Origin: Acidobacteriaceae bacterium | GTDB lineage: Bacteria; Acidobacteriota; Terriglobia; Terriglobales; Acidobacteriaceae | Direction of reading: 5' to 3' | Assembly (NCBI GenBank): GCA_013361705.1 | Contig: JABFXN010000083.1 | Coordinates: 1 to 37,697 of the forward strand | Length of the DNA stretch: 37,697 nt | Shown: positions 15,403 through 24,448 of the stretch, piece by piece | Position numbering within the stretch: the first letter of the stretch is position 1 | Layout of the letters: each line of letters begins with the position of its first letter | Position numbers and translations under genes: made by a program | Notes under the pieces: generated by a model | Told to the model about the DNA's origin: nothing | The model's input: the letters and a program-made list of their open reading frames with translations, nothing else | Database searches by the model: none

Positions 15403-17673
15403 TCAGTTACTGGCTGTGAGTTGCTGGTTAGGTTGCGTGGCCTGGTTGTCTGATTCCGATGCCGAGGGCAGCTCGATGATGAAGCGTGCGCCGACCGGTG
15501 TGGCGTTCTCAGCCCGAATCGTGCCGTGGTGCTCCTGTACGATCTTAGCGGCGATGGCGAGGCCGAGTCCGGTTCCACGCTGTTTGGTGGAGAAGTAGGG
15601 AAGGAAGAGCCGTTCCCGCATCTCGTCGGTTACACCGGTGCCGGTGTCTTCCACTACCAGCTCTACCATGCCAGACGGCAAAAGCGATGTGCAGATGCGC
15701 AGTTCGCGCAGAAGCTGATTCTGCATGGCTTCGAGAGCGTTGTCGATCAGGTTAGAGAGCGCGCGCTTCAGCGCTTCGGGATCGGCAAGGACAAGAGGCA
15801 GAGACGGGGAGAGGTTTTGGCGAATGCGCACGTTCTGGGTGCGTCCGGCGAAGAGTGCCAGCGAGTTTTCGACGATTGTGTTCAGGTCCGCCGGACGCGG
15901 GCGCGCCATCGGGAACTCGGCGAGGGACGAGAACTGATCGACCAGCGTCCGCAGGCTCTCAACAGCAGACAGGATGGTGTCGGAGCTGCGGCGAATCACC
16001 GCGGGCGACGGCGACTCGAGGTGCGCCTCCTTGAGCTGGGTTTCAATGCGGCCAGCGTGGCGCTGGATCTGTTCGGCGGAAAGCGAGATCGGCGTGAGCG
16101 GATTTTTGATCTCGTGTGCGACGCGGCGGGCAACTTCCTTCCAGGCAGATTGGCGCTGGGCACGGAGCAACTCGGTGGCGTTCTCCAGCACGAGGACGTA
16201 GCCGCGATGGTGGCGCTCAGCGGACTCCAGCAGAGCGACCGTAATAGAGAGGTTCAGGCCCATCATCTCGATCTCAGTCGATGCCGAGCCCATGCGATGC
16301 GACCGCCGGAAGAGCCGCTCAAACTCCGGCATGTGTTCGGCGGGGATGACGGAGGAGAGGGCGAGACCGGTGAAGGCGCGCTGGCCGCCGGGATCAAGCA
16401 TCTCGCTGAAGGCACGGTTCGCCAGAACTGCACGCTGGTGAATATCGAGCATGACGACGCCGTTGGGGATGGTCTCAAGCATCGTCTCCAGCTCTTTACG
16501 GCGGGCTTCCAGAGCAGCATTGGCGAGAGAGAGCTGCTGGGTCGATTCGGTGATCTGCGCACGGGAGCTCTGCAGGTCAGTCGCCATGTGATTGAACGAC
16601 CGCACCAGCTCACCCAGCTCTTCGGTGGCGCTGGCCTCTACGCGCCGGGCATAGTTGCCGGCGGCGATGTCCTCCATTGCGTCGGCCAGAGTCTCTACCG
16701 GCCGGGTAACCTGCCGCGAGAGGTGCAGACCAAGCCAGACCGAGGCGAAGAGGGCCAGGCCGGTGATCATGAGCAGCAACAGCATGTACTGATTGCGGAT
16801 GGAGCGTCGCGTGCGGAAAAGGGTCCAGTAGGTATCGGCAGCGGTGCGGATGCGGCTGACCGTGTCGGACATGCCTGACGGCAGCGGAAGGCCGACCACA
16901 ACGATGTCTCCATTGGGTTTGACCCATGCCGTACCCAGAGCGAAGTCCTGGTTGCCTACAGAGTAGAGCGCGTCGTCAGAACGGAGCGCTGTCTGGAGCA
17001 GATCCGTGATCGATGCGGATGTCTCCGCCGTAGCGCTGCCTTCTGGAAGAAGCTGTTTGATGACGACGTGCCCATTCAGCTCCTGCGGCAGATGGATGGC
17101 GGCGACCAAAGTAATGTTGCGGTAAATGGCGACGAATCCACCCTGCAAGGTGATCTCGTGTTCCTGCAGCTTTTTGAGCAGGTCCTTGTTGTTGCCGGGG
17201 AGGGAGGTGGCGATGGCCTGGGCCTCGGCACGTGCGTTGGCAGCGGCATAGCGGGAGAGCTCCACGGCGAGGGAGTTGGAGTCATCGCGGAGCTGCGTCA
17301 CCGGCTGTGAGAACCAGCGCTCGACCGCGCGATTCATTAACAGGTAGCTGAAGGCGAACATGAAGGCGATGGGCAGCAGCGACAGAATGACGGCGCCCCA
17401 GACCATGCGTGCCCGAAGCCGGGAACCGAGAAGACGCGAACGGTGCTCCGCATAAAGCTTCAGCAGATTGCGCGTCAGCAGGATCAGGACCACTACGAAG
17501 AGCAGGAAGGCTATGGTGGACAGCGCCGTAAAGAGAAAGATCTGCGGCGTGGAAGATGGGTCCAGGAAGTCGAGTTTGAAGGCGTTAAGGGCCGCCAGGG
17601 TGAGAAACAAGACCAGCAGGCACACCCCGAGAACGATGGTGAGGGCCTTACGCGTTGGCGTGGCAGGGCTCAT
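15403..17673 (-). CDS. NtrY-like membrane sensor histidine kinase
   Basis: This 756-residue kinase partners the regulator at 14043-15392. The N-terminal region carries several membrane helices (LTIVLGVCLLVLFLTLAAL, IFLFTALSTIAFLLFVVVLI, GAVILSLLPIAFMFAFSYLL) and an extracytoplasmic sensor region of about 180 residues. A further helix (NQYMLLLLMITGLALFASVWLG) leads into HAMP, a PAS domain (MLETIPNGVVMLDIHQRAVLANRAFSEM), HisKA with phosphoacceptor His520 in RVAHEIKNPLTPISLSAEQI, and HATPase (NLIDNALEAMQ, DTGTGV, GTGLGLAIAAKIV). This order is that of NtrY, linked in other bacteria to nitrogen or redox and envelope signals; the signal here is unknown. I placed the start at ATG 17673, before the first helix; the frame is open for about 170 more codons of non-homologous sequence that would overlap the divergent gene. 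Confidence 0.9.
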   Translation of the reverse strand: MSPATPTRKALTIVLGVCLLVLFLTLAALNAFKLDFLDPSSTPQIFLFTALSTIAFLLFVVVLILLTRNLLKLYAEHRSRLLGSRLRARMVWGAVILSLLPIAFMFAFSYLLMNRAVERWFSQPVTQLRDDSNSLAVELSRYAAANARAEAQAIATSLPGNNKDLLKKLQEHEITLQGGFVAIYRNITLVAAIHLPQELNGHVVIKQLLPEGSATAETSASITDLLQTALRSDDALYSVGNQDFALGTAWVKPNGDIVVVGLPLPSGMSDTVSRIRTAADTYWTLFRTRRSIRNQYMLLLLMITGLALFASVWLGLHLSRQVTRPVETLADAMEDIAAGNYARRVEASATEELGELVRSFNHMATDLQSSRAQITESTQQLSLANAALEARRKELETMLETIPNGVVMLDIHQRAVLANRAFSEMLDPGGQRAFTGLALSSVIPAEHMPEFERLFRRSHRMGSASTEIEMMGLNLSITVALLESAERHHRGYVLVLENATELLRAQRQSAWKEVARRVAHEIKNPLTPISLSAEQIQRHAGRIETQLKEAHLESPSPAVIRRSSDTILSAVESLRTLVDQFSSLAEFPMARPRPADLNTIVENSLALFAGRTQNVRIRQNLSPSLPLVLADPEALKRALSNLIDNALEAMQNQLLRELRICTSLLPSGMVELVVEDTGTGVTDEMRERLFLPYFSTKQRGTGLGLAIAAKIVQEHHGTIRAENATPVGARFIIELPSASESDNQATQPNQQLTASN

Positions 17674-17706
17674 GCGGTCCGTGAAGATTATGGTACAGAA
17701 TGCTGT

Positions 17707-18120
17707 ATGGCGACGGTGGCAATGTTCAGTGCGCGGGAAGCGGCTCGGATGCTCGGCATCAGTTATCCGACGATCAAACAGTGGATTCTGAGCGGCAAGT
17801 TGAAGACGGTGACGACACCCGGAGGGCATCACCGGATTCCGGAGGCGGCGCTGAAACCATACCTTGCCGAGGACCGGAAACGGCCGCAAGAGGAGTCGCG
17901 TGAGCGGTACCGGCGCGTCTCGGGACGGAACCAGCTTGTCGGGAAGGTCGTCAGCGTCCGGATCGAGGGTCTGCTGGCGCAGGTGGTTCTGGCGATCGGC
18001 GAGCAGCGGATCTACAGCATTATTACCGCAGAGGCGGCACGCGAGCTCGGTCTGAAGAAGGGACAGACGGCGGCAGCCTTGGTGAAGTCGACCGATGTGA
18101 TGATCGAGCGGTTGGATTAG
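17707..18120 (+). CDS. Helix-turn-helix protein with C-terminal TOBE (molybdate/molybdopterin-binding) domain
   Basis: This 137-residue protein has an excisionase/MerR-like winged HTH at residues about 5-55 (FSAREAARMLGISYPTIKQW, TPGGHHRIPEAAL) and a single TOBE/Mop domain at about 75-135 (SGRNQLVGKVVSVRIEGLLA, YSIITAEAARELGLKKGQT, VKSTDVMIERL). Mop domains bind molybdate or related oxyanions, so the pairing suggests a small oxyanion-sensing regulator, a compact analogue of ModE. It is divergent from the NtrY-like kinase with only 33 bp between starts, so one regulator may control both. No molybdate transport or cofactor gene is in the window. The frame is open upstream to 17443, but that part overlaps the kinase and has no homology; ATG 17707 begins directly before the HTH. 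The ribosome site is weak. Confidence 0.85.
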   Translation: MATVAMFSAREAARMLGISYPTIKQWILSGKLKTVTTPGGHHRIPEAALKPYLAEDRKRPQEESRERYRRVSGRNQLVGKVVSVRIEGLLAQVVLAIGEQRIYSIITAEAARELGLKKGQTAAALVKSTDVMIERLD

Positions 18121-18142
18121 GGCTTTGGTAGAAAGTTTGGGT

Positions 18143-18356
18143 AGAGAAGCAGATTTCTCCGCTTTGCTACGAAATGACAAAAGGTTGGCGCACCATTCGA
18201 TTGGCGTCCCAATCTCTTGCGGTCAAACCGGCATGTCCATGCCCGAGGCTTCCTCGCCCAATTAGATACATTTATTGAGCGCGGGGCAGCGAGTTCTCGG
18301 GAGCGTTTGTTTGTCATTTCGCAACGACCCGAGGGAGCGGAGAAATCTGCTTCTCT
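18143..18356. repeat. Family 2 intergenic element with two perfect inverted-repeat pairs (copies b and c)
   Basis: The gene-free stretch 18121-18424 is largely this element. AGAGAAGCAGATTTCTCC (18143-18160) is the exact reverse complement of 18339-18356. CGAAATGACAAA (18170-18181) is the exact reverse complement of 18310-18321. The two pairs are nested in the same order, with about 128 bp of unique sequence between the inner arms. The core and the ATGACAAA arm also occur in the element at 4045-4175. It looks like a non-autonomous inverted-repeat element or a pair of oppositely inserted units; no gene lies inside. Confidence 0.75.
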
Positions 18357-18396
18357 GCCATACAAGCCGCTCTAATCTGCATATCGATTCGATCAA

Positions 18397-18416
18397 TACG
18401 ATTCAAATCGTATAAT
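18397..18416 (+). promoter_or_regulatory. Consensus -10 box overlapped by a 16-bp palindrome upstream of the second TonB receptor
   Basis: TATAAT at 18411-18416 is a perfect -10 hexamer. The -35 position (about 18388-18393) is poor. A perfect palindrome, TACGATT-CA-AATCGTA, covers 18397-18412 and overlaps the -10 box, as an operator for a repressor would. The -10 box ends 8 bp before the ATG at 18425, so transcription would start at or next to the start codon. No Shine-Dalgarno sequence is present, which fits a leaderless mRNA. Confidence 0.5.
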
Positions 18417-18424
18417 TTCGTCGT

Positions 18425-21400
18425 ATGTTCAGATTTCCCCGCACGTCTCTTCTGATCGCCTTCGCCTGCCTGCTTGTCCTTTTCAGCCGTGCAGACGGAC
18501 AAGTTCTTGGTGAACTGAAAGGACGTCTTGTGGATGCAAGCGGGGCCGCAGTGGCGGGGGCAAAGGTCACTCTCACGCAGACCGCGACCGCGATTGCACG
18601 GGAGACCGTGGCGGGATCATCGGGCGAGTTCTCGTTTACGCTACTCACCTCCGGGAGCTACAGCCTTGCTGTGGCGCAGACAGGATTCGCCCGCCTGGAG
18701 CGTAGCGGTGTCACGGTCACTACCGGACAGACCGTGACTTTGGAACTGCAGCTGAAGGCTGGTGGAGCAGGGGAATCGATCACGGTGAATGAGGACGCTC
18801 CGCTACTGCAGGCATCGACCAGCGATATCGCGACGACGATTCCCAGTCACGCCATTGTGGCTCTTCCTCTGAACTCACGGAACTTTATCCAGTTAACCCA
18901 GATGGCTCCCGGTGTGGAGCTGCCGCCGGGCACGGTGCTGCCGCGTATCAACGGCGGTCGGCCGCGTACGAATGAGTATCTGTACGACGGCGTCTCCGCC
19001 CTCCAGCCAGAGCCCGGACAGGTCGCCTTCTTCCCGATCCTCGACAGCATCGCCGAGTTTACGGTTGCGGCGAACAATGTTCCTGCTGAATTCGGCCGTT
19101 TTAACGGCGGTGTAGTGAACGTTGCCACACGCAGCGGCGCCAATGCCTTTCATGGCAGCATCTTCGAGTTCTTTCGTCATGAGGCGCTGAATGGGCGCAA
19201 CTATTTCGCCTCCTCTACGGCCCGCAAGCCGCAGTATCGCCGCAATCTCTTTGGCGCAACCCTCAGCGGACCGATCAGGCGTGACCGTCTCTTCTTTTTC
19301 ACGGACTACCAAGGGATCAAGCAGCGCATCGGTGTCACCCGTATCTCCACCGTGCCGACCGCGGCAATGCGGCAGGGCATCTTTACTGGCGTGGCGAAGA
19401 TCTATGACCCGTCGTCGACGACAATCGTGAACGGCCAGGTGCAGCGCAAGGAGTTTACAAACGACGTCATCACCTCGGCTTTCGATCCGGTGGCACAGCG
19501 GCTGGTCAGCCGTATTCCGACACCGACCAGCAGCGGCTCGGCGAACAACTACACTCGCACGGCTCCGGATGACGACCATCAAAACCAGTTCGACATCCGC
19601 CTGGATGGAGCTTTTAGCGCAAAGGACAGCGGTTTTGCGCGTTACACCTACTACCACGAGGTTGAGCGGCCTGTGACGCCCTTTGCAGATGGATCGGGTG
19701 CGATCTCAGGTTCGGTGCTTGGAACCGGGAATGTCTCCGGCCTCACGGATGTTCTGGGACAACAGGTGGTACTCAACGAGACCCATCTCTTCTCACCGCG
19801 GGTGCTGAATAACTTCCGGCTGGGATATACGCGCCGCGGCAACTCGCAGATCGGCGTATCGCTCGCAAATTCGCCATCGGCCGATCTGGGGATTCCCGGC
19901 ATTCCGGTCAATGCGGCTTTCAACAACACGCTGCCGCTCTTCACCTTCACGGGACTGCAACAGCTCGGAGCCAACGCCAGCACCTCGGCGCGGTATCAGA
20001 CCTCCGTTGGGGAGCTGGTCGACATGGCGGTGTGGACCCGCGGCGGCCACACTCTCAAGGCCGGTGGTGACCTGCGTCGATATGAGCTGAACGCGATCTC
20101 GCCGCCGAACCCGACGGGTTCCTTCGCCTTCACAACGACCGGCACGAACACCACCGGCACCAGCGGCGCCAGCGGAGGCAATGCCTTTGCCAGCTTCCTG
20201 CTGGGACAGGTGGACACCTTCTCCATCGACCTGCAGACGAAGACGATTCGCCCGCGCGATTACATCCACGAGTTCTTCCTGCAGGATGACTGGCGTGTCA
20301 CGCCTCGTCTGACGCTGAACCTGGGCGCGCGCTGGACACTGCACATGCCATCCACGGAGACGCATAACCAGGGAGCCGTCTTTAATCTGGCGACGCAGCA
20401 ACTCGACTATCTGGGCGTGAATGGCAACCTCCGCACTGCACGCCAGTTGCATTGGGCCAATGTCGCACCGCGTGTCGGTCTAGCCTATGCGGTCGATTCA
20501 AAGACCGTGCTGCGCAGCGGCTTCGGCATCGTCTTTATCGACCAGAGTGGCATTACGACGCCGTTTACGACACCGCAGTATCCCTTCATCCAGAACGTGC
20601 AACAGCGCACGCAGGATGGGTATGTGGCTCCATTCAAGCTGAGTAGCGGACCGACTGTTTCGTCGATTCCGCTGACGCCGGATGCCGGTCTGGGACAGAG
20701 CGTCTACACCGCAAACCGTAAAGCAGGATCGGGATACGTGGAACAGTGGAATCTCGCAGTCCAGCGCTCCATTACCAAGAACATGTCGTTCGAGCTGGCC
20801 TACGTTGGATCGCACATCGTGCACGTCGGCATTCCGGACTCAAACCTGAACCAGCTTACGGCTGCTCAGCTTGCGCAGGGAACGGCGCTGACCGCTCGTG
20901 TCACCACTCCCTATTACGGACAGTTGCCCTCCGGCTCAACGCTCAACACACCCACCATTGCCGCGGCCCAGTTGCTGAAGCCGTATCCCCGCTTCCAGAA
21001 TGTGGCGACGTATCGCAACAACTCCGGCACCAGCAACTACAACGCGTTGCAGGCACGACTGGAGCAGCGGCTCTCCAGTGGTTTGTATCTGCTGGTGAGC
21101 TATGCGCACTCCAAGCTGATCGATGATGCGTCTTCAGTGTTTTCGTCGACGGTGTTGTCTTCGCCTAACAGCTCGTCACTGATCGCGGCAGATACCTTCC
21201 GCCCTTATCTGGAGCGTGATTCATCGAGCGGCGATATGCCGAATGTGCTGACAGCCAGCGTGGTCTATGACCTGCCGAAGTTCCGTGGACATGGAGCAGC
21301 TACGGCTCTGCTGGGTGGATGGACGGTGAACATTATTGGCACGATGCAGAGCGGCATGCCGGTCACAGTCACGCAGGCGACGAATAACAACTCGTTTGCG

Positions 21401-21760
21401 GGCATCGTGCTGCAGCGGCCGAATATGGTGGCGTCGCCTTCGCTGCCTTCAGAGCAGCGTACGCCGCAACGCTTCTTCAATACCGCCGCATTCCAGACAG
21501 CGCCGCAGTTCACCTTTGGTAACGCCTCGCGGAACCCGGTGCGCGGACCGGCCTATCGCGATGCCGATCTGGCGCTGGTGAAACATACGGCCGTTGCAGA
21601 GCGGACGGATGTCGAGTTCCGGGCGGAGCTGTTCAATGTGACGAACACGCCTGCATTTTCGCAGCCGAGCGGATCGTTTGGATCGGCCGCCTTCGGCAGC
21701 ATTACCAGTACAACGACTGACCCGCGGGTTGCTCAATTTGCGGTAAGAATTCGGCGATAA
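18425..21760 (+). CDS. Oar-like TonB-dependent receptor (intact)
   Basis: This 1111-residue outer-membrane receptor is intact. A signal peptide (TSLLIAFACLLVLFSRADG) is followed by a carboxypeptidase-regulatory-like beta-sandwich at about 27-110 (LKGRLVDASGAAVAGAKVTL), a plug at about 120-240 (VALPLNSRNFIQLTQMAPG, NVATRSGANAFHGSIFEFF) and a 22-strand-type barrel to the end (FRAELFNVTNTPAFSQPSG, VAQFAVRIRR). Such receptors import large ligands, probably glycans or degradation products in soil acidobacteria, using the TonB-ExbBD system encoded elsewhere. No neighbouring glycoside hydrolase or regulator shows the ligand. The ATG at 18425 lies 8 bp after a perfect TATAAT, and no ribosome site precedes it. 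It is a paralogue of the receptor at 4993 with the same architecture but clearly diverged. The stop is followed at once by a family 1 repeat. Confidence 0.93.
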   Translation: MFRFPRTSLLIAFACLLVLFSRADGQVLGELKGRLVDASGAAVAGAKVTLTQTATAIARETVAGSSGEFSFTLLTSGSYSLAVAQTGFARLERSGVTVTTGQTVTLELQLKAGGAGESITVNEDAPLLQASTSDIATTIPSHAIVALPLNSRNFIQLTQMAPGVELPPGTVLPRINGGRPRTNEYLYDGVSALQPEPGQVAFFPILDSIAEFTVAANNVPAEFGRFNGGVVNVATRSGANAFHGSIFEFFRHEALNGRNYFASSTARKPQYRRNLFGATLSGPIRRDRLFFFTDYQGIKQRIGVTRISTVPTAAMRQGIFTGVAKIYDPSSTTIVNGQVQRKEFTNDVITSAFDPVAQRLVSRIPTPTSSGSANNYTRTAPDDDHQNQFDIRLDGAFSAKDSGFARYTYYHEVERPVTPFADGSGAISGSVLGTGNVSGLTDVLGQQVVLNETHLFSPRVLNNFRLGYTRRGNSQIGVSLANSPSADLGIPGIPVNAAFNNTLPLFTFTGLQQLGANASTSARYQTSVGELVDMAVWTRGGHTLKAGGDLRRYELNAISPPNPTGSFAFTTTGTNTTGTSGASGGNAFASFLLGQVDTFSIDLQTKTIRPRDYIHEFFLQDDWRVTPRLTLNLGARWTLHMPSTETHNQGAVFNLATQQLDYLGVNGNLRTARQLHWANVAPRVGLAYAVDSKTVLRSGFGIVFIDQSGITTPFTTPQYPFIQNVQQRTQDGYVAPFKLSSGPTVSSIPLTPDAGLGQSVYTANRKAGSGYVEQWNLAVQRSITKNMSFELAYVGSHIVHVGIPDSNLNQLTAAQLAQGTALTARVTTPYYGQLPSGSTLNTPTIAAAQLLKPYPRFQNVATYRNNSGTSNYNALQARLEQRLSSGLYLLVSYAHSKLIDDASSVFSSTVLSSPNSSSLIAADTFRPYLERDSSSGDMPNVLTASVVYDLPKFRGHGAATALLGGWTVNIIGTMQSGMPVTVTQATNNNSFAGIVLQRPNMVASPSLPSEQRTPQRFFNTAAFQTAPQFTFGNASRNPVRGPAYRDADLALVKHTAVAERTDVEFRAELFNVTNTPAFSQPSGSFGSAAFGSITSTTTDPRVAQFAVRIRR

Positions 21761-21874
21761 GCATTTTCCCTGTAGATGCAGAGCGGGGCTTGTGCATCTA
21801 TGGGCGTTTTCCTCAATGAAAACGCCGCTGCACGCCCTTTTTGGGCTACCCAGCAACAGGGAAAATGCTTCTAG
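21761..21874 (+). repeat. Family 1 palindromic intergenic repeat, copy 3 (most complete)
   Basis: The element begins at the first base after the receptor stop. Terminal inverted repeats are perfect over 12 bp: GCATTTTCCCTG (21761-21772) and CAGGGAAAATGC (21857-21868). Inside are two hairpins: GATGCA/TGCATC (21775-21798) and GGCGTTTTC/GAAAACGCC (21803-21826), the second with loop CTCAAT. It could fold as a cruciform or, in RNA, as a long branched structure. A short open frame beginning within it at 21841 is not supported as a gene. Confidence 0.85.
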
Positions 21875-22005
21875 CGATTGCCCTCATGAGCTGGAAACCC
21901 CTCTATATCGGGTGCCAGAGTCGATTTAAGTACTTTGTTATCAGTGACAAAGGCGATGCCTGGGTGGAAATCGAAGTGAAGGGATTGCCAGTGGTAGAAA
22001 CAGAA

Positions 22006-22035
22006 CGGCGCCGCGGGCAAAAGCACGCGGCGCCG
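22006..22035 (-). terminator. Intrinsic terminator for alanine dehydrogenase
   Basis: A perfect 10-bp GC stem, CGGCGCCGCG (22006-22015) with CGCGGCGCCG (22026-22035), has a 10-nt loop. Read on the minus strand, it is followed by TTCTGTTTCT. It lies 18 bp past the ald stop. The remaining bases between here and the family 1 repeat at 21874 show no feature I can support. Confidence 0.75.
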
Positions 22036-22052
22036 TATGTTCTTAACCGGAC

Positions 22053-23168
22053 CTACTGAATCAGCGAGGAGATCGGGGTGTAATCGCGGCTTTGATCCTT
22101 TGCGACCGCGCCGTAGGTGCAGTGGCCCCGGTAGGTGTTGACGCCCTCGGCGATGCCTTTGTCCTGGCGGATGGCGGCTTCGGCGCCGTTCTGCGCCAGG
22201 CGCATCACGTACGGGAAGGTCGCGTTGGTCAGGGCGAGCGTGCTGGTATTGGGAACGGCGGCAGGCATGTTGGTCACGCAGTAGTGCACCACGCCATTGA
22301 CCTCGTAGGAGGGATCGGAGTGCGTGGTCGGGTGCGCTGTTTCAATGCATCCGCCCTGATCGATCGCCACATCGACGATGACCGCGCCCTTCTTCATGGT
22401 GGCGACCATCTCTTTGGTGACCAGCTTGGGTGCGGCTGCGCCCGGAATGAGCACCCCGCCGACCAGCAGATCGGCCTCTGCGGCCGCGCGGGCGATGTTG
22501 TAGCTGTTGGAGGCGACGGTGGCTACGCGGCCGCCGAAGATGTCATCCAGCTCGCGCAGGCGCTGCAGCGAGAGATCGAGAATGGTGACCTTCGCTCCCA
22601 TGCCGACGGCGATCTTGGCGGCGTTGGTGCCGACGATGCCGCCGCCGTTGATGGCGACGTTCGCCGGGGTAACGCCCGGGACGCCGCCCAGCAGAAGACC
22701 GCGGCCGCCATGCGCCTTGGTCAGGTACTCGGCGCCCACCTGAACGGAGAGCCGTCCGGCGACCTCAGACATGGGGGTGAGCAGCGGAAGGGTGTTGAAG
22801 CGGTCGCGTACGGTCTCGTAGGCGATGCCGGTGACCTGCTTGTCCAGCAGCTTCTGGGTGAGGTCCTTGAGAGGAGCCAGGTGCAGATAGGTGAACAGCG
22901 TCAGGCCTTCGCGGAAGTGGCCGTACTCCTTTTCGACCGGCTCCTTCACCTTGACGACCATATCGGCGAGTCTCCAGGTGTCATAGGCGGAGCCAACGAT
23001 CTCGGCTCCGGCGTTCTGGTAGTCGTCGTCGGGGAAGGCGGAGAGCTCGCCGGCGTTGTGTTCCACAAGCACCTTGTGGCCGGCTTCGGTGAGGGCTCGT
23101 GCACCGGCGGGGGTAATGCCGACGCGCGTTTCGTGGTCCTTCACTTCTTTGGGGACGCCAATAATCAT
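22053..23168 (-). CDS. ald: Alanine dehydrogenase
   Basis: Ald catalyses the reversible NAD-dependent deamination of L-alanine to pyruvate and ammonia in the cytoplasm and links carbon and nitrogen balance. The 371-residue product has the normal length. The start, [20 protein letters not shown], is the family signature. The catalytic region includes DMVVKVKEP (Lys) and [14 protein letters not shown] (His). The NAD-binding Rossmann segment reads [20 protein letters not shown] with [11 protein letters not shown], and the second signature is [21 protein letters not shown] placed the start at ATG 23168; a TTG three codons upstream (23177) is possible. It is divergent from mreB with about 215 bp between start codons, which holds no recognisable operator. 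Confidence 0.96.
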   Translation of the reverse strand: MIIGVPKEVKDHETRVGITPAGARALTEAGHKVLVEHNAGELSAFPDDDYQNAGAEIVGSAYDTWRLADMVVKVKEPVEKEYGHFREGLTLFTYLHLAPLKDLTQKLLDKQVTGIAYETVRDRFNTLPLLTPMSEVAGRLSVQVGAEYLTKAHGGRGLLLGGVPGVTPANVAINGGGIVGTNAAKIAVGMGAKVTILDLSLQRLRELDDIFGGRVATVASNSYNIARAAAEADLLVGGVLIPGAAAPKLVTKEMVATMKKGAVIVDVAIDQGGCIETAHPTTHSDPSYEVNGVVHYCVTNMPAAVPNTSTLALTNATFPYVMRLAQNGAEAAIRQDKGIAEGVNTYRGHCTYGAVAKDQSRDYTPISSLIQ

Positions 23169-23342
23169 GGTGTACAACTCACTTTCCGATTAAGGATATC
23201 AACCGGGCCACACCGTGCCGGTTTTGATGACACCTTGATGGTCGTTGTGCTTTCTTAAGCTTGTTCCCGGTATGGTGCAGATACGTTCGATCGGGCCGCG
23301 GTTTTCTTGTGTTCCTCAGGCCCAAAGCTGATTTTGTAGCCT

Positions 23343-23348
23343 TACAAT
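23343..23348 (+). promoter_or_regulatory. Possible -10 element upstream of mreB
   Basis: TACAAT lies 36 bp before the mreB start in the ald-mreB divergent region. No convincing -35 hexamer is found at 16-18 bp, so this is only a weak suggestion of a promoter for the rod-shape cluster. Confidence 0.25.
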
Positions 23349-23383
23349 GGAACTAACCTACGGATCAGGACTTCAGCTTCAAA

Positions 23384-24448
23384 ATGTCGTCAAACGGTTT
23401 CCAGCAGCGTACATCGCGGGGGCGAAGCCTCCGTTCTCTTTTCAGCCTATTTTCCAGCGATCTGGCAATCGATTTGGGCACCGCAAACACCCTGGTCTAT
23501 GCCCACGGGAAGGGAATCGTTGTCAACGAGCCCTCCATCGTCGCGATTAACAAGTCGACGGGCGAGGTCGAGGCTGTGGGAAAAGAGGCCAAGGAGATGC
23601 TTGGCCGTACTCCGGGCAACATTGTTGCCATCAAGCCGATGAAAGACGGCGTTATCGCCGATTTCAAGGTGACGGAGAAGATGCTGAACTACTTCATCCA
23701 GAAGGCGCATAACCGCAAGCGCATGGTGCATCCGCGCATCATCATCGGTGTGCCCTCTGAGATCACGCAGGTGGAAAAGCGTGCTGTTGAGGACTCCGCC
23801 TATCGCGCTAAGGCGAGCGAAGTCTACCTGGTCGAACAGGCGATGGTGGCCGCAATCGGTGCAGGTCTGCCGATTACGGAGCCAGGCGGCAACATGGTTG
23901 TGGATATTGGCGGAGGAACCACGGATATCGCGGTGATCTCGCTGGCCGGTATCGTCTACTCGCGCTCGGTCCGCATGGCCGGCAACCAGATGGACGAGTC
24001 GGTGATGAACTACCTCAAGCGCAAGTACAACCTGCTGATCGGCGAGCGTACCGCGGAGCAGATCAAGATGGAGATCGGCTCGGCATATCCGCTGGACAAG
24101 CCCCTGACGATGGAGATCAAGGGCCGCAACCTGATCGAAGGCGTTCCGAAGACCATTTCGATCGATGATTCGGAGATTCGCGAAGCGCTGGGCGAATCGA
24201 TCGCCACGATCATGAACGCTATCCGCGTGGCGCTGGAACGTACGCCGCCGGAGCTGTCCGCCGACATCAGCGACCGCGGTATCGTGCTGACCGGTGGTGG
24301 AGCATTGATCAAGAACCTGGACAAGCGGATCCGCGAGGAGACGGGCCTGCCCGTCTCGATCGCCGACGACCCGCTGGCGTCCGTGGTTCTGGGCACTGGA
24401 AAGATGCTCTCGGACTTCAAGCTGCTGCGTAAGATTTCTATCGACTAG
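23384..24448 (+). CDS. mreB: Rod shape-determining actin homologue MreB
   Basis: MreB forms membrane-bound filaments that guide lateral peptidoglycan synthesis in rod-shaped cells. The 354-residue protein has the actin-fold motifs SSDLAIDLGTANTLVY (phosphate 1), VVDIGGGTTDIAVISLAG (phosphate 2) and GIVLTGGGALIKNLD (adenosine), plus IIIGVPSEITQVEKRAV. The N-terminus carries a basic, amphipathic stretch (GRSLRSLFSLF), comparable to the membrane-anchoring helix of E. coli MreB, after about ten extra residues. The length is otherwise normal. It starts a cluster running mreB-mreC-mreD-mrdA-rodA-rng. A family 1 repeat begins at its stop codon, giving an unusually wide 157-bp gap before mreC. Confidence 0.97.
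   Translation: MSSNGFQQRTSRGRSLRSLFSLFSSDLAIDLGTANTLVYAHGKGIVVNEPSIVAINKSTGEVEAVGKEAKEMLGRTPGNIVAIKPMKDGVIADFKVTEKMLNYFIQKAHNRKRMVHPRIIIGVPSEITQVEKRAVEDSAYRAKASEVYLVEQAMVAAIGAGLPITEPGGNMVVDIGGGTTDIAVISLAGIVYSRSVRMAGNQMDESVMNYLKRKYNLLIGERTAEQIKMEIGSAYPLDKPLTMEIKGRNLIEGVPKTISIDDSEIREALGESIATIMNAIRVALERTPPELSADISDRGIVLTGGGALIKNLDKRIREETGLPVSIADDPLASVVLGTGKMLSDFKLLRKISID

Noticed and set aside
15526-16878. Plus-strand open frame of 450 codons opposite the histidine kinase
   Set aside because: Antisense to HAMP, PAS and HisKA coding sequence; no plausible protein features.
15403-18180. Extended 925-codon start for the histidine kinase at 18180
   Set aside because: The extra 170 residues are low-quality sequence that would overlap the whole divergent HTH-TOBE gene; the conserved protein begins at 17673, just before the first membrane helix.
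21841-22059. A 72-codon open frame after the second receptor
   Set aside because: Its first codons lie in the family 1 repeat and it ends inside the ald gene; a similar start peptide occurs at the mreB repeat copy only because the repeat is the same.
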